From Flavobacterium sp. LHD-85 (GTDB lineage: Bacteria > Bacteroidota > Bacteroidia > Flavobacteriales > Flavobacteriaceae): a stretch of 64,000 bases of DNA. Positions 16,048 through 25,138 of this stretch are shown here, piece by piece. The stretch lies in assembly GCF_030929595.1 (NCBI RefSeq), contig NZ_JAVFVR010000003.1, positions 310,001 to 374,000 on the forward strand, in the 5' to 3' direction. The position numbers were made by a program, and so were the translations under genes. The notes below the pieces were generated by a model. The model saw only the letters and a list, made by a program, of their open reading frames with translations, was not told the origin of the DNA and searched no databases. Every line of letters starts with the position of its first letter. Position 1 is the stretch's first letter.

Positions 16048-17737
16048 TTGTTCTAATGTCTTTCAGCATAAGCTGTGTTGAAACTGTACCGTTCCATTCA
16101 TTTTCTGCAATGCAATATGCCAGTTGAAACGGATTTTGATTTTTCACAATATTTAATTTTTTTCCTAATCCAAAACCTATTGCTGCGATTCCGTCGGAGT
16201 TATTTTGTTTGGCAAAAAGCCTTAAATGTTCTTCTTCTGAACCCAAAGTTTTGGCATAACCTGTATCAATCGCATTTTCAGTCATAAAAACAGGTGTCAT
16301 ATTCTGAGGGCCGAAAGGTTCGAATTGTTTTAAAATTCGAATTAATTTGGGTGTTATATCAGAGAAATTGATTTCGGCATCGATCTCAATTTCTGGAGTA
16401 AGCATTTCGGGTAAGATCGTTTCAGAAACTTGCTTCTCAAAAGCATCTTTAAAAGTCTGATAGTTTTCTGCTTTTAAAGTCATTCCTGCAGCGTACATGT
16501 GGCCTCCAAATTGTTCCAAATGTTCGGCGCAGGCGTCTAAGGCATTATAAACATCAAATCCTTTAACAGATCGGGCAGAGGCTGCATATTTGTCACCACT
16601 TTTTGTGAAAACCAAAGTTGGACGATAATAAGTTTCAATTAATCTTGAAGCTACAATTCCGATTACGCCTTTGTGCCAGTCTTCTTGAAAAACAACGGTC
16701 GAAAAACGTTCTTCTTCGTTATTTTCTATTATTTGCTGAAAAGCTTCTTTGGTGATTTTTTTATCTAGATCTTTTCGGTCAGCATTGTATTGCTCAATTT
16801 CTGAAGCAAATTGCTGTGCTTGTTCAAAGTTGAATTCAGTCAATAATTCGACAGCATGATTACCATGTTTGATTCTTCCTGCAGCATTAATTCGGGGCGA
16901 AATGATAAAAACAACATCTGTAATATCCAGAACTTTCTTTTTTACTTGATGCGTTAAAGCTTTAATTCCAAGTCTTGGTTCGCTATTTATAACTTTCAAG
17001 CCAAAATGAGCTAATACACGATTCTCTCCCGTAATCGGAACTATATCGGCAGCAATTGCTGTTGCAACCAAATCTAAATATGGAACTAAATCTTCAATCG
17101 TTTCATTTCGGTTTTGACCTAAAGCTTGAATCAATTTAAAACCAACTCCGCAACCACACAATTCATCGTAAGGGTAGGAGCAGTCTTCTCTTTTTGGATC
17201 TAAAACAGCAACGGCATCTGGAAGGAATTCTCCAGGACGGTGGTGGTCGCAGACAATAAAGTCTATGTTTTTAGCTTTCGCGTAAGCGATATGATCAATC
17301 GATTTGATACCGCAATCGAGAGCAATAATTAAAGAAATTCCGTTGTCGTCTGCGTAATCAATTCCTTTATAGGAGATTCCGTAACCTTCGTCGTATCGAT
17401 CTGGAATATAAGTGGCAATATGAGGATAATGTGATTTTAAATAGGATGATACCAAAGAAACTGCTGTTGTCCCGTCAACATCATAATCGCCAAAAACTAA
17501 TATGTTTTCTTGATTTTCAATTGCCAATTCAATTCTAGCAACGGCCTTGTCCATATCTTTCATTAAATACGGATCATGTAAATGTTCTAAAGAGGGACGG
17601 AAAAAATGCTTAGCTTCTTCAAAAGTTTCAATACCGCGTTGAATAAGTAATGTTGCTACAAAATCTTCTACATTTAAGGCTTGTGCCAGATGCTTGATTT
17701 TATCTTCAGAAGGTTTTGGTTTCAATGTCCAACGCAT
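16034..17737 (-). CDS. recJ: Single-stranded-DNA-specific exonuclease RecJ
   Basis: 567 residues, the usual RecJ length. The DHH phosphoesterase motifs are VFGDYDVDGTTAV (I), IALDCGIKS (II) and IVCDHHRPGE (III, the DHH triad), followed by DHHA1-domain sequence (SARSVKGFDVYNALDACAEH, then EQFGGHMYAAGM). RecJ degrades 5'-ended single-stranded DNA in recombination and mismatch repair. Its 3' end overlaps the MFS gene by 14 bases, an odd pairing of repair enzyme and exporter that probably reflects compact gene packing rather than shared function. Confidence 0.96.
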   Translation of the reverse strand: MRWTLKPKPSEDKIKHLAQALNVEDFVATLLIQRGIETFEEAKHFFRPSLEHLHDPYLMKDMDKAVARIELAIENQENILVFGDYDVDGTTAVSLVSSYLKSHYPHIATYIPDRYDEGYGISYKGIDYADDNGISLIIALDCGIKSIDHIAYAKAKNIDFIVCDHHRPGEFLPDAVAVLDPKREDCSYPYDELCGCGVGFKLIQALGQNRNETIEDLVPYLDLVATAIAADIVPITGENRVLAHFGLKVINSEPRLGIKALTHQVKKKVLDITDVVFIISPRINAAGRIKHGNHAVELLTEFNFEQAQQFASEIEQYNADRKDLDKKITKEAFQQIIENNEEERFSTVVFQEDWHKGVIGIVASRLIETYYRPTLVFTKSGDKYAASARSVKGFDVYNALDACAEHLEQFGGHMYAAGMTLKAENYQTFKDAFEKQVSETILPEMLTPEIEIDAEINFSDITPKLIRILKQFEPFGPQNMTPVFMTENAIDTGYAKTLGSEEEHLRLFAKQNNSDGIAAIGFGLGKKLNIVKNQNPFQLAYCIAENEWNGTVSTQLMLKDIRTNGRN

Positions 17738-17810
17738 GTGTTGATTTTGGATTTTAGATTTTAGACTTCAGATTTTTGAAATCGTTTAATCTGATGGGTA
17801 ATTTTTTTTT

Positions 17811-17858
17811 GCCACGAATTACACAAATTAACACGAATTTAATTTGTGAATTCGTGGC
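17811..17858. repeat. GCCACGAATT inverted repeat, copy 1
   Basis: GCCACGAATTACACAAATT pairs with AATTTGTGAATTCGTGGC (one-base indel). Related copies are at 18239-18297 and 26020-26065, and partial copies lie near 48810. This one separates the hopJ-like and recJ genes and could act as a terminator of the former. Confidence 0.75.
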
Positions 17859-17871
17859 AGAATATTTTGTT

Positions 17872-18216
17872 TTACTTCGCTTCTAAAGCATTTCCTTCAA
17901 ACTGAATTCCGTCCCAACCTAAATTGATGAAATTTCTAATATTTTGGTGGTTCGTCCCGTTTGGATCTCCTAAAACTTCTTCAAAATAAAATGCTCCAAA
18001 ACAAGCTAAAGTTTCTTCTTTGCTTAGATTCTGCAATTTCGCGAAAGAAAACAATTTACAAGAACCTGAATTTTCGCCTGCAGCATTATGTTGTGTTCCG
18101 TTCTGAAAAGCAGTTGGAGTAAAATTGTAATTTTCTTCGATTACGGCAATAGTTTCCGGAAATGTGATTTGTGTTGGATTTTGTTTTACTTTTTCTAAAA
18201 AGGCTTGTATGCTCAT
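17872..18216 (-). CDS. HopJ-family protein
   Basis: 114 residues from the ATG at 18216 (MSIQAFLEKVKQNPTQITFP). The upstream extension to 18243 is repeat DNA and was rejected. FPETIAVIEENYNFTPTAFQNG, then NSGSCKLFSFAKLQNLS, then LACFGAFYFEEVLGDPNGTNHQNIRNF match the HopJ family. The family was named after a putative Pseudomonas type III effector but occurs widely in bacteria without type III secretion. Nothing here suggests secretion, so it is probably a cytoplasmic protein of unknown role. Confidence 0.85.
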   Translation of the reverse strand: MSIQAFLEKVKQNPTQITFPETIAVIEENYNFTPTAFQNGTQHNAAGENSGSCKLFSFAKLQNLSKEETLACFGAFYFEEVLGDPNGTNHQNIRNFINLGWDGIQFEGNALEAK

Positions 18217-18238
18217 ATTTGTTGTTATTAGTTTTTTT

Positions 18239-18297
18239 GCCACGAATTACACAAATTTTCACTAATTTAATTCGTGCTAATTGGTGTGATTCGTGGC
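18239..18297. repeat. GCCACGAATT inverted repeat, copy 2
   Basis: Outer arms GCCACGAATTACAC and GTGTGATTCGTGGC (one mismatch) enclose a copy-like middle with AATTTAATTCGTG. It lies between rsmI and the hopJ-like gene, 23 bases beyond the latter's start codon. Confidence 0.7.
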
Positions 18298-18302
18298 GAA
18301 AA

Positions 18303-19019
18303 TTATTCTTCGTCCTTAGAGTATTTACTTTTCTTGGCTTCTTTTTCTATTGTTTTTCCAGCAACGACAACTACGATTTCGCCTCGTGGTGCTGTTTTTT
18401 CGAAATGTGTCAGAACTTCTTTTGCGGTTCCGCGTACATTTTCTTCATGCAATTTTGATAATTCTCTCGAAACGCAAACTTGTCTTTCTTCTCCAAAATA
18501 CTGCACAAATTCTGCTAAAGTCTTAACGAGTTTATGTGGAGAAACGTATAAAATCATTGTTCTGGTTTCTTCGGCTAAAGCCAAAAATCGAGTTTGACGC
18601 CCTTTTTTATCAGGTAGAAAACCTTCAAAAACAAACTTGTCATTTGGAAGTCCGCTGTTTACCAATGCTGGGACAAAAGCAGTTGCGCCGGGAAGACATT
18701 CGACTTCGATTTTATTTTCGACGCAAGCGCGAGTCAATAAAAATCCGGGATCTGAAATTGCGGGAGTTCCAGCATCTGAAATTAAAGCGATCGTTTCGCC
18801 AGCTTTCAAACGTGCAATTAAGTTTTCGGTTGTTTTATGTTCGTTGTGCATATGATGGCTGTGCATGTGCGTGCCAATTTCAAAATGCTTCAATAATTTT
18901 CCGCTTGTGCGAGTATCTTCCGCCAAAATCAAATCGACTTCTTTCAAAACCCGAATGGCTCTAAAAGTCATATCTTCAAGATTGCCAATTGGCGTTGGAA
19001 CGATATATAATTTTGACAT
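18303..19019 (-). CDS. rsmI: 16S rRNA (cytidine(1402)-2'-O)-methyltransferase
   Basis: 238 residues. The tetrapyrrole-methylase fold starts LYIVPTPIGNLEDMTFRAI and continues with LAEDTRTSGKLLKHF, HNEHKTTENLIARLKAGE and ALISDAGTPAISDPGFLL, all RsmI signatures. The enzyme methylates the ribose of C1402 in 16S rRNA using SAM. The C-terminus is shorter than the E. coli protein (about 286 residues) and ends in a Lys/Glu-rich tail; short RsmI versions are common in this phylum. It is flanked by repeat DNA on both sides. Confidence 0.94.
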   Translation of the reverse strand: MSKLYIVPTPIGNLEDMTFRAIRVLKEVDLILAEDTRTSGKLLKHFEIGTHMHSHHMHNEHKTTENLIARLKAGETIALISDAGTPAISDPGFLLTRACVENKIEVECLPGATAFVPALVNSGLPNDKFVFEGFLPDKKGRQTRFLALAEETRTMILYVSPHKLVKTLAEFVQYFGEERQVCVSRELSKLHEENVRGTAKEVLTHFEKTAPRGEIVVVVAGKTIEKEAKKSKYSKDEE

Positions 19020-19131
19020 AATTTATTTTAAATATTTAACACGGATTGCACTAATTATCACAGATTTTGGATGCTAATAAAAATTTTATAAAGAAAAAAT
19101 TCGTGTTAATCTGTGAAATTTGTGTTTTGTT

Positions 19132-20187
19132 TTACGAAAATTTCTTTTCAATGATTCCCATAAAACGCTCTGCGTAATCGTCTTTTCCTTCCCAGTTATT
19201 GTAGTCTGGTTTTACCATGTCTTCGATAAAATTTTTTGCTTCGCTATAAGAATCAAAAGTCATTAATTGGTTTAAAACACGACTGTAATCTTCAGTGCTG
19301 TTCCCGAAAAGATTTTTAGTGAAAGCAATTCTGTCATTCAAATCAATATGAAAACCTCTTGCCAGTTTTTCGTTTAAGCTTACCGATTTTGGTTGTGCCG
19401 GAGTTTCAAGAATCGCAGTTTCTGCTTTTTTCTCTTCCTTTTTTTCTTCTTTAAAATCGCTAATAGAAGGGGTTTTTACTGGTGGAGCAGCCTCAAAACT
19501 ATCTACTTTTACAAATTGCGCATCGGCATAATTTATTCCAAAATCTTCAAACAAAATTGTTGGCTGAGCAGAAGTCGCAGCTTTTGGCTCTTCTTTAATT
19601 TCTTCTTCTATTGCCTCAGTTTCTAATTCGAAGGCAGGTTTGAAATCCGGAATGGGCTTTAATTCATTTACAGTTGTAAACGAAAGTTCTTCAATGGGAT
19701 TTTTAGTTTCCTCTATTTCAATTTCTGGTTCAATTACTTTTTCAGAAATTGGTTCTATAGTTTCTTCAATAATTGGTGCTTCTATTTCAGCAGCGATTGG
19801 CTCAACAGTTTCTTCGATTACTGGTTCTTCCGCTTCAGTGATTAGTTCAGTAGCTTCAACAATTTCTGCTGGTTTTTCCTCCGAAATTTCAGGTTCGTAT
19901 GATTCTTCAAGTGCAATAACTTTTTCTTCAGCTGGTGCTTCAAGTTCAATTATAGCGGGAGTTGCATCTTCTTCTTTTTCAAAAATTGTTTCCAATTCAG
20001 CTACAATATCATTTTGGCCAATTGTTGGTTTTACAGCATCGAAATTCTCTTCTACAAATTTTAATACCGCTAATTTCTCATATAATTTCTGAGTTTCAAG
20101 ATACAATTGATTGATATCGGATTTATTTTTAAGTTTTAAAATTCGATGTGCAATGCTAATTAAATCAGCTTCCAATTTTTTTTTCAT
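19132..20187 (-). CDS. Acidic low-complexity protein with a conserved C-terminal domain
   Basis: 351 residues, family not recognised. The first 60 residues are a charged helical segment (EADLISIAHRILKLKNKSDINQLYLETQKLYEKL). Residues about 65-270 are extremely acidic and Glu/Pro/Ile-rich, with loose repeats of the type (E)PIIEETIEPI. The last 80 residues are well-ordered and look conserved (ARGFHIDLNDRIAFTKNLFG, then SYSEAKNFIEDMVKP and NNWEGKDDYAERFM). The architecture suggests a tethering or scaffold protein; that is inference. No signal peptide or membrane helix is visible. Confidence 0.7.
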   Translation of the reverse strand: MKKKLEADLISIAHRILKLKNKSDINQLYLETQKLYEKLAVLKFVEENFDAVKPTIGQNDIVAELETIFEKEEDATPAIIELEAPAEEKVIALEESYEPEISEEKPAEIVEATELITEAEEPVIEETVEPIAAEIEAPIIEETIEPISEKVIEPEIEIEETKNPIEELSFTTVNELKPIPDFKPAFELETEAIEEEIKEEPKAATSAQPTILFEDFGINYADAQFVKVDSFEAAPPVKTPSISDFKEEKKEEKKAETAILETPAQPKSVSLNEKLARGFHIDLNDRIAFTKNLFGNSTEDYSRVLNQLMTFDSYSEAKNFIEDMVKPDYNNWEGKDDYAERFMGIIEKKFS

Positions 20188-20325
20188 AACTGTTGAAAAT
20201 TATAGTGAATAAGGTATTTTAGTGTATTTGATGTCTGAATGTCTCTATTCTCAAGGAAATTCAAAAGATAATTTTTTATTTCTGTTAATACGCTTTCGCG
20301 AATCTAAGGTTTGGTAAAAATTTTC

Positions 20326-20333
20326 TACTTTTG
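20326..20333 (+). promoter_or_regulatory. Candidate -7 element of tdk
   Basis: TACTTTTG matches the flavobacterial TAnnTTTG element and lies 91 bases before the tdk start. The nearest upstream TTG (20311-20313) is 12 bases away, closer than usual. Its position argues against any start codon at 20331. Confidence 0.45.
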
Positions 20334-20423
20334 AAAAAATGTAAAACAGTACATTTTTACATCAATTTATTGCCAGTACAAAGTAATAAAAACTATTCAT
20401 TTTTAAAGGTAGAAAAATACAAA

Positions 20424-21014
20424 ATGTTTCTCGAAAATACAGTAAATCACAAAGAACAATTTGGTTGGATTGAAGTTATTTGTGGATCAATGTTTTCGGG
20501 TAAAACCGAAGAGCTGATCCGAAGACTAAAACGTGCCCAATTTGCCAAACAAAGAGTCGAAATCTTTAAACCTGCTATTGATACCCGTTATCATGACGAA
20601 ATGGTGGTGTCTCACGACGCCAACGAAATTCGTTCTACACCTGTTCCTGCAGCAGCTAACATATTGATTTTAGCTCAAGGATGTGATGTAATCGGTATTG
20701 ATGAAGCTCAGTTTTTTGATGACGAAATTATCACGGTTTGCAACGATTTGGCAAATCAGGGAATCCGCGTAATTGTTGCAGGATTAGATATGGATTTCAA
20801 AGGAAATCCGTTTGGGCCAATGCCAGGTTTGATGGCAACGGCCGAATATGTAACGAAAGTTCATGCCGTTTGTACCAGAACGGGAAATTTAGCTAATTAC
20901 AGTTTTAGAAAAACCGATAACGATAAATTGGTCATGCTCGGTGAGACAGAAGAATACGAACCGCTTAGCCGTGCAGCGTATTTTAATGCAATGAAGAAAA
21001 ACGAGGAAAAATAG
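20424..21014 (+). CDS. tdk: Thymidine kinase (type II)
   Basis: 196 residues from the ATG at 20424; an upstream in-frame TTG at 20331 overlaps a promoter-like element and was rejected. The P-loop is [11 protein letters not shown], the Walker B/catalytic segment is [14 protein letters not shown], and the substrate lasso is [13 protein letters not shown]. The enzyme phosphorylates thymidine with ATP for salvage. The structural zinc site looks lost: the usual CxxC reads CTRT, and the second Cys pair near the C-terminus reads LSRAAYF. The chain length is otherwise normal. Confidence 0.95.
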   Translation: MFLENTVNHKEQFGWIEVICGSMFSGKTEELIRRLKRAQFAKQRVEIFKPAIDTRYHDEMVVSHDANEIRSTPVPAAANILILAQGCDVIGIDEAQFFDDEIITVCNDLANQGIRVIVAGLDMDFKGNPFGPMPGLMATAEYVTKVHAVCTRTGNLANYSFRKTDNDKLVMLGETEEYEPLSRAAYFNAMKKNEEK

Positions 21015-21043
21015 ATTTTATTTTTATTTCAATTTTAAAAGCA

Positions 21044-21481
21044 ATGCAAGAAAGACAAAAGAAAAGAAAACAGAATATTTTATTATTAGTTATTGTTGGA
21101 GTTGCTTTAGCTGTTGCTGCGTATTTTCAATTTTTTCTTTCAGAACAAGCCGATGAGGTTAGTGCTGAAATAACAGAATTGGTTGAAAAATATAATAAAA
21201 GCTGTCCGTTAAATATTCAGGAAGGTATTCGTTTAGATAGCGTAAACTTGCCTAAAGAAAGAACAGTTCAGTACAATTTAACTTTGATGAATGTTGCTAA
21301 AGAAACCGCAGAAATCAATGTGATTCAGGAAGAAATAAAGAAAAGCCTTTTAAGTACGGCAAAAGCAAACCCAGGACTTCAGGTTTTTAGAGAAAATGAT
21401 TATACGCTGGTTTATAGCTACAGCGATAAAAAGAAAGTTTTTTTGTTTGAAGTAAAAATATTACCAGACGAGTATAAATAA
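21044..21481 (+). CDS. Unrecognised single-pass membrane protein
   Basis: 145 residues. A basic start (MQERQKKRKQ) is followed by one membrane helix (about 11-32) and a soluble domain (KYNKSCPLNIQEGIRLDSVN through KILPDEYK) with alternating strands and one Cys. The topology suggests cytoplasmic N-terminus with the domain outside. It lies 29 bases after tdk on the same strand and may be co-transcribed with it. No family assigned. Confidence 0.65.
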   Translation: MQERQKKRKQNILLLVIVGVALAVAAYFQFFLSEQADEVSAEITELVEKYNKSCPLNIQEGIRLDSVNLPKERTVQYNLTLMNVAKETAEINVIQEEIKKSLLSTAKANPGLQVFRENDYTLVYSYSDKKKVFLFEVKILPDEYK

Positions 21482-21505
21482 TTTAACGTCTTCGTAGATG
21501 TTGTT

Positions 21506-21539
21506 AAACCCGACAGGTTTCAAAAAACCTGTCGGGTTT
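21506..21539. repeat. AAACCCGACAGGTTT palindrome, copy 2
   Basis: The arms AAACCCGACAGG and CCTGTCGGGTTT surround a short A/T-rich loop, 24 bases after the preceding gene's stop; its position suits a terminator. Confidence 0.8.
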
Positions 21540-21562
21540 GTTGTTTTAAAAATATATTTATT

Positions 21563-21741
21563 CATTCCGTAGGAATGTCTGGTTGGTAGATGTTTTTAAT
21601 TTGATTCAACAGATACACGTTCCGTAGGAACGTCTGATTGCGATTCAAAATATTCAATCGTTAGAACAGGTGTCCCTACAGGACACAACCTAAATACCGT
21701 CAATATTTTTTTTCTACCGACGAGATATTCCTACGGAATAT
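21563..21741. repeat. Four TTCCGTAGGAA-type triloop hairpins between two palindromes
   Basis: The 367-base gap 21482-21848 holds no gene. It contains hairpins at 21563-21577 (CATTCC-GTA-GGAATG), 21618-21632 (CGTTCC-GTA-GGAACG), 21670-21686 (GTGTCC/GGACAC) and 21725-21741 (ATATTCC-TAC-GGAATAT). They are flanked by AAACCCGACAGG palindromes at 21506 and 21770. Three of the four have three-base loops, like the hairpins beside the Y1 transposase at 5063, and they may be its REP substrates. Confidence 0.7.
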
Positions 21742-21769
21742 TATTTATTCTAACTAATTGATAAAAATA

Positions 21770-21802
21770 AAACCCGACAGGTTTTAAAAACCTGTCGGGT
21801 TT
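21770..21802. repeat. AAACCCGACAGGTTT palindrome, copy 3
   Basis: The same palindrome as at 8471, with an A/T-rich loop. It lies 46 bases beyond the 3' end of rpoN on the opposite strand and may terminate that transcript. Confidence 0.8.
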
Positions 21803-21848
21803 GCTATTTAAATGAACTTATATTCCTTATATGGTAAAAACGAAAATA

Positions 21849-23309
21849 TTAAATCTTCTTTCTCATTCTCGCCACTGGAATATCCAGTTGTTCGCGATAT
21901 TTTGCAATAGTTCTTCTCGCGATTGGATATCCTTTTTCTTTTAAAATTTCAGCCAATTGATCGTCAGGAAGTGGTTTCCTTTTATCTTCTTCTTCAATTG
22001 TATTTTGAAGAATTTTTTTGATTTCTAAAGTCGAAACATCTTCTCCTTGATCATTTTTCATAGCCTCAGAGAAAAACTCTTTAATCAATTTAGTTCCGTA
22101 TGGAGTTTCTACATATTTGCTGTTCGCCACACGCGAAATTGTCGAAATATCCAAACCAACCATATCAGCAATATCTTTTAAGATCATTGGTTTCAGTTTG
22201 GTTTCGTCGCCGTCTAAGAAATATTCTTCCTGATAATGCATAATCGCATTCATCGTTACAAAAAGAGTTTCCTGACGCTGTCTGATGGCATCAATAAACC
22301 ATTTTGCCGAATCTAGTTTTTGCTTGATAAACTGAACTGCATCTTTCTGTGCAGTCGATTTATCACGCGATTCCTTGTACGTCTGCATCATTTCCTGATA
22401 ATCTTTAGAAACGTGCAGAGAAGGAGCATTTCTTCCGTTTAAAGTCAATTCTAATTCGCCATCTACAATTCTGATGGCAAAATCGGGAACAATATTTTCT
22501 GTAACTTTATTGTTTCCAGCAAAAGAGCCACCCGGTTTTGGGTTTAATCTTTCAATTTCGTGAATTGCTTTTTTAAGCTGTTCGTTAGAAACACTATATT
22601 TCTGTAAAAGTTTATCGTAATGTTTCTTCGTAAAAGCATCAAACTGATTTTCGATTATATCAATTGCTAAATCAACATATTCAGTTGGTGTTTTATGTTT
22701 TAACTGAAGTAATAAACATTCCTGTAAATCACGTGCGCCAACTCCAGAAGGTTCCAATTCATGAATTACCGTCAACATTTTTTCAACCATTGCTTCATCA
22801 GTGTAAATTCCCTGAGTAAAAGCCATGTCGTCTACAATATCCGGAACGCTTCTGCGGATATAACCCATATCATCAATACTTCCAACAAGGAATTCAGCGA
22901 TTTCGCGTTCCTCATCATTCAAAATAAAAGTATTGAGCTGATTGATTAAATCCTGATGAAAACTGATTGGAGCTGCAAAAGGAGTTTCGCGCTCTTCGTC
23001 GTCACTGTAATTGTTTACCTGAGTTTTGTAATCAGGCGTATCGTCGTCGCTTAGATATTCGTCAATATTAATGTCGTCTGCTTCGATTCTGTCAGATTCT
23101 GCATCATCATAATCGTCGTAGTCTTCATTAGCATATTCATCAGCTTCGTAATCGTCTTCTTTTCCAGCTTCAAGAGCTGGATTTTCGTTCATTTCTTCTA
23201 ATAAACGCTGTTCAAAAGCTTGCGTAGGCAATTGAATTAACTTCATCAGCTGGATTTGCTGTGGAGATAATTTTTGGGATAATTTTAAATTTAAAAATTG
23301 CTTTAGCAT
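21849..23309 (-). CDS. rpoN: RNA polymerase sigma-54 factor
   Basis: 486 residues. Region I, which contacts activators, begins LNLKLSQKLSPQQIQLMKLI and PTQAFEQRLLEEMNENPALE. A long acidic linker (about 50-105, DEYLSDDDTPDY and similar) follows, then the core-binding domain. The C-terminus holds the DNA-binding part with a helix-turn-helix (LDISTISRVANSKYV) and the RpoN box ARRTIAKYREQL. Sigma-54 directs transcription from -24/-12 promoters and needs an ATPase activator; none is encoded in the window. Confidence 0.96.
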   Translation of the reverse strand: MLKQFLNLKLSQKLSPQQIQLMKLIQLPTQAFEQRLLEEMNENPALEAGKEDDYEADEYANEDYDDYDDAESDRIEADDINIDEYLSDDDTPDYKTQVNNYSDDEERETPFAAPISFHQDLINQLNTFILNDEEREIAEFLVGSIDDMGYIRRSVPDIVDDMAFTQGIYTDEAMVEKMLTVIHELEPSGVGARDLQECLLLQLKHKTPTEYVDLAIDIIENQFDAFTKKHYDKLLQKYSVSNEQLKKAIHEIERLNPKPGGSFAGNNKVTENIVPDFAIRIVDGELELTLNGRNAPSLHVSKDYQEMMQTYKESRDKSTAQKDAVQFIKQKLDSAKWFIDAIRQRQETLFVTMNAIMHYQEEYFLDGDETKLKPMILKDIADMVGLDISTISRVANSKYVETPYGTKLIKEFFSEAMKNDQGEDVSTLEIKKILQNTIEEEDKRKPLPDDQLAEILKEKGYPIARRTIAKYREQLDIPVARMRKKI

Positions 23310-23450
23310 ATTTTGAGTTAAGAGTTATGAGTTATTAGTTATGAGTTTACACCCACAAACTTGCAACCTATAACAGTTAAATATTTCTCTTAAATGATTA
23401 TGAGTTAAGATTTAACTCTTAACTCATAATTTATAATTCATAACTTTCTA

Positions 23451-24896
23451 TTAAAATTCCGCACTTCCTGGAGTTCTTGGGAAAGGAATTACGTCTCTAA
23501 TGTTTGTCATACCTGTTACAAACAATACCAAACGCTCAAATCCTAAACCGAAACCTGCGTGAGTTGCCGATCCAAATCTTCTCGTGTCTAAGTACCAGTA
23601 TAATTCTTCTTTGTCAATTCCAAGTTTTTCCATTTTTTCGACAAGAACATCGTAACGCTCTTCTCTTTCAGAACCACCAACGATTTCTCCAATTCCAGGG
23701 AAAAGGATATCCATTGCACGAACCGTTTCTCTTCCTGGCTCAGTGTTGTCGTTCAAACGCATGTAAAATGCTTTGATGTTTGCTGGGTAATCAAATAAAA
23801 TTACAGGGCATTTAAAGTGTTTTTCAACCAAGAAACGCTCGTGTTCTGACTGTAAATCAGCTCCCCATTCGTTGATTAAATATTGGAATTTCTTCTTTTT
23901 ATTTGGAGTTGAATCTCTTAAAATGTCAATTGCTTCAGTATAAGAAACACGTTTGAAGTTGTTTTCTAAAACAAAGTTTAGTTTCTCTAACAATGCCATT
24001 TCGCTTCTTTCAGCCTGTGGTTTAGATTTTTCTTCTTCTAAAAGTCTTCCTTCTAAGAATTTCAAATCATCTTTACAGTTGTCTAAAGCATATTTAATTA
24101 CATACTGAATAAAATCTTCAGCCAAATCCATGTTGTCATCAAGGTCGTTGAAAGCAACTTCCGGTTCGATCATCCAGAATTCTGCTAAGTGACGAGAAGT
24201 GTTTGAATTCTCCGCTCTAAACGTTGGTCCAAAAGTATAAATCTGACCCAAAGCCATAGCGAAAGTTTCACCTTCTAATTGCCCAGAAACTGTTAAGTTA
24301 GTATGTTTTCCAAAGAAATCTTTTTTGAAATCAATGTTTCCTTCTTCATTTTTAGGAAGATTATCCAATGGCAAAGAAGTAACTTGGAACATTTCTCCCG
24401 CACCTTCAGCATCAGCTCCAGTGATAATTGGCGTGTTTACATAAACGAAACCTTTGTCCTGAAAGTATTTGTGAACAGCATAAGACAATACCGAACGCAC
24501 ACGCATAATTGCACCAAAAGCATTTGTACGTACACGCAAGTGAGCGTTTTCACGTAAAAATTCTAAAGAGTGTTTTTTAGGCTGCATTGGGAATTTTTCA
24601 GCGTCAGAATCTCCAAGGATTTCAAGTTTGTTTACTTGAATTTCATATTTCTGACCCGCACCTTTACTTTCAACCAAAGTTCCAATTACAGAAACCGCAG
24701 CTCCAGTAGTGATTCTTTTTAAAGTCTCTTCTGGTGTATTTTCAAAATCAACAACACATTGAATATTATTAATTGTAGAACCGTCATTTAAAGCGATGAA
24801 CTGATTATTTCTAAAAGTTCTCACCCAACCTTTTGCATTCACTTCCTGTAACGTCGTCGTACTGTTTAATAAGTCTCTAACTTTTGTGTGTTTCAT
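23451..24896 (-). CDS. asnS: Asparaginyl-tRNA synthetase
   Basis: 481 residues. The N-terminal OB-fold anticodon domain ([20 protein letters not shown]) is followed by the class II catalytic core with motif 2 ([22 protein letters not shown]) and motif 3 ([15 protein letters not shown]). The EPE of motif 2 and the overall length match AsnRS rather than AspRS. It charges tRNA-Asn with asparagine. A flavobacterial -7 element lies 46 bases upstream of its start. Confidence 0.96.
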   Translation of the reverse strand: MKHTKVRDLLNSTTTLQEVNAKGWVRTFRNNQFIALNDGSTINNIQCVVDFENTPEETLKRITTGAAVSVIGTLVESKGAGQKYEIQVNKLEILGDSDAEKFPMQPKKHSLEFLRENAHLRVRTNAFGAIMRVRSVLSYAVHKYFQDKGFVYVNTPIITGADAEGAGEMFQVTSLPLDNLPKNEEGNIDFKKDFFGKHTNLTVSGQLEGETFAMALGQIYTFGPTFRAENSNTSRHLAEFWMIEPEVAFNDLDDNMDLAEDFIQYVIKYALDNCKDDLKFLEGRLLEEEKSKPQAERSEMALLEKLNFVLENNFKRVSYTEAIDILRDSTPNKKKKFQYLINEWGADLQSEHERFLVEKHFKCPVILFDYPANIKAFYMRLNDNTEPGRETVRAMDILFPGIGEIVGGSEREERYDVLVEKMEKLGIDKEELYWYLDTRRFGSATHAGFGLGFERLVLFVTGMTNIRDVIPFPRTPGSAEF

Positions 24897-24941
24897 TTTT
24901 ATATATAATTGATATTAAATAATATTCGTTTTGAACAACTG

Positions 24942-24949
24942 CAAATATA
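24942..24949 (-). promoter_or_regulatory. Candidate -7 element of asnS
   Basis: TATATTTG on the minus strand (plus-strand CAAATATA) matches TAnnTTTG, 46 bases upstream of the asnS ATG. No TTG was found at 17-23 bases upstream. Confidence 0.45.
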
Positions 24950-25138
24950 ATCGATAATAATTAATTTTTGAAGCTGTTTCCCGCTCTTCGCTATATCTTT
25001 CTATTTTTAAAGAAAAAATAGAAAGGATGCCGCTACGATCGGGGCTAGGACATTTGGTTTCATGAGAACCAATTTGCCTTGTTTTTGTCATTCCGATCGT
25101 GACGCTTCGGGAGAGGAATCGCAATAGTAATTCCGCAA

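Noticed and set aside
17872..18216. Type III secretion effector
   Set aside because: The HopJ family name comes from Pseudomonas, but members are widespread and no type III genes or secretion signals are present.
18536..18964. 142-codon frame opposite rsmI
   Set aside because: It lies wholly within rsmI on the other strand and shows no family features.
19640..20092. Ser/Ile-rich 150-codon frame on the plus strand
   Set aside because: It is the antisense shadow of the Glu/Pro-rich linker of the acidic protein; its SSISASIG-like repeats mirror that low complexity.
20331..20423. N-terminal extension of tdk from an upstream TTG
   Set aside because: The extension starts inside a TACTTTTG promoter element and has no kinase similarity; the ATG at 20424 gives a normal-length enzyme.
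21482..21848. CRISPR-like array
   Set aside because: The repeats are palindromic hairpins of different sequence at irregular spacing, without constant repeat-spacer units or cas genes.
24915..25124. 69-codon open frame on the minus strand between asnS and the TPR-like gene
   Set aside because: It reads through repeat-like DNA (ATTCCGATCGTGACGCTTCG region) and the promoter of asnS; composition does not resemble a protein and there is no credible start.
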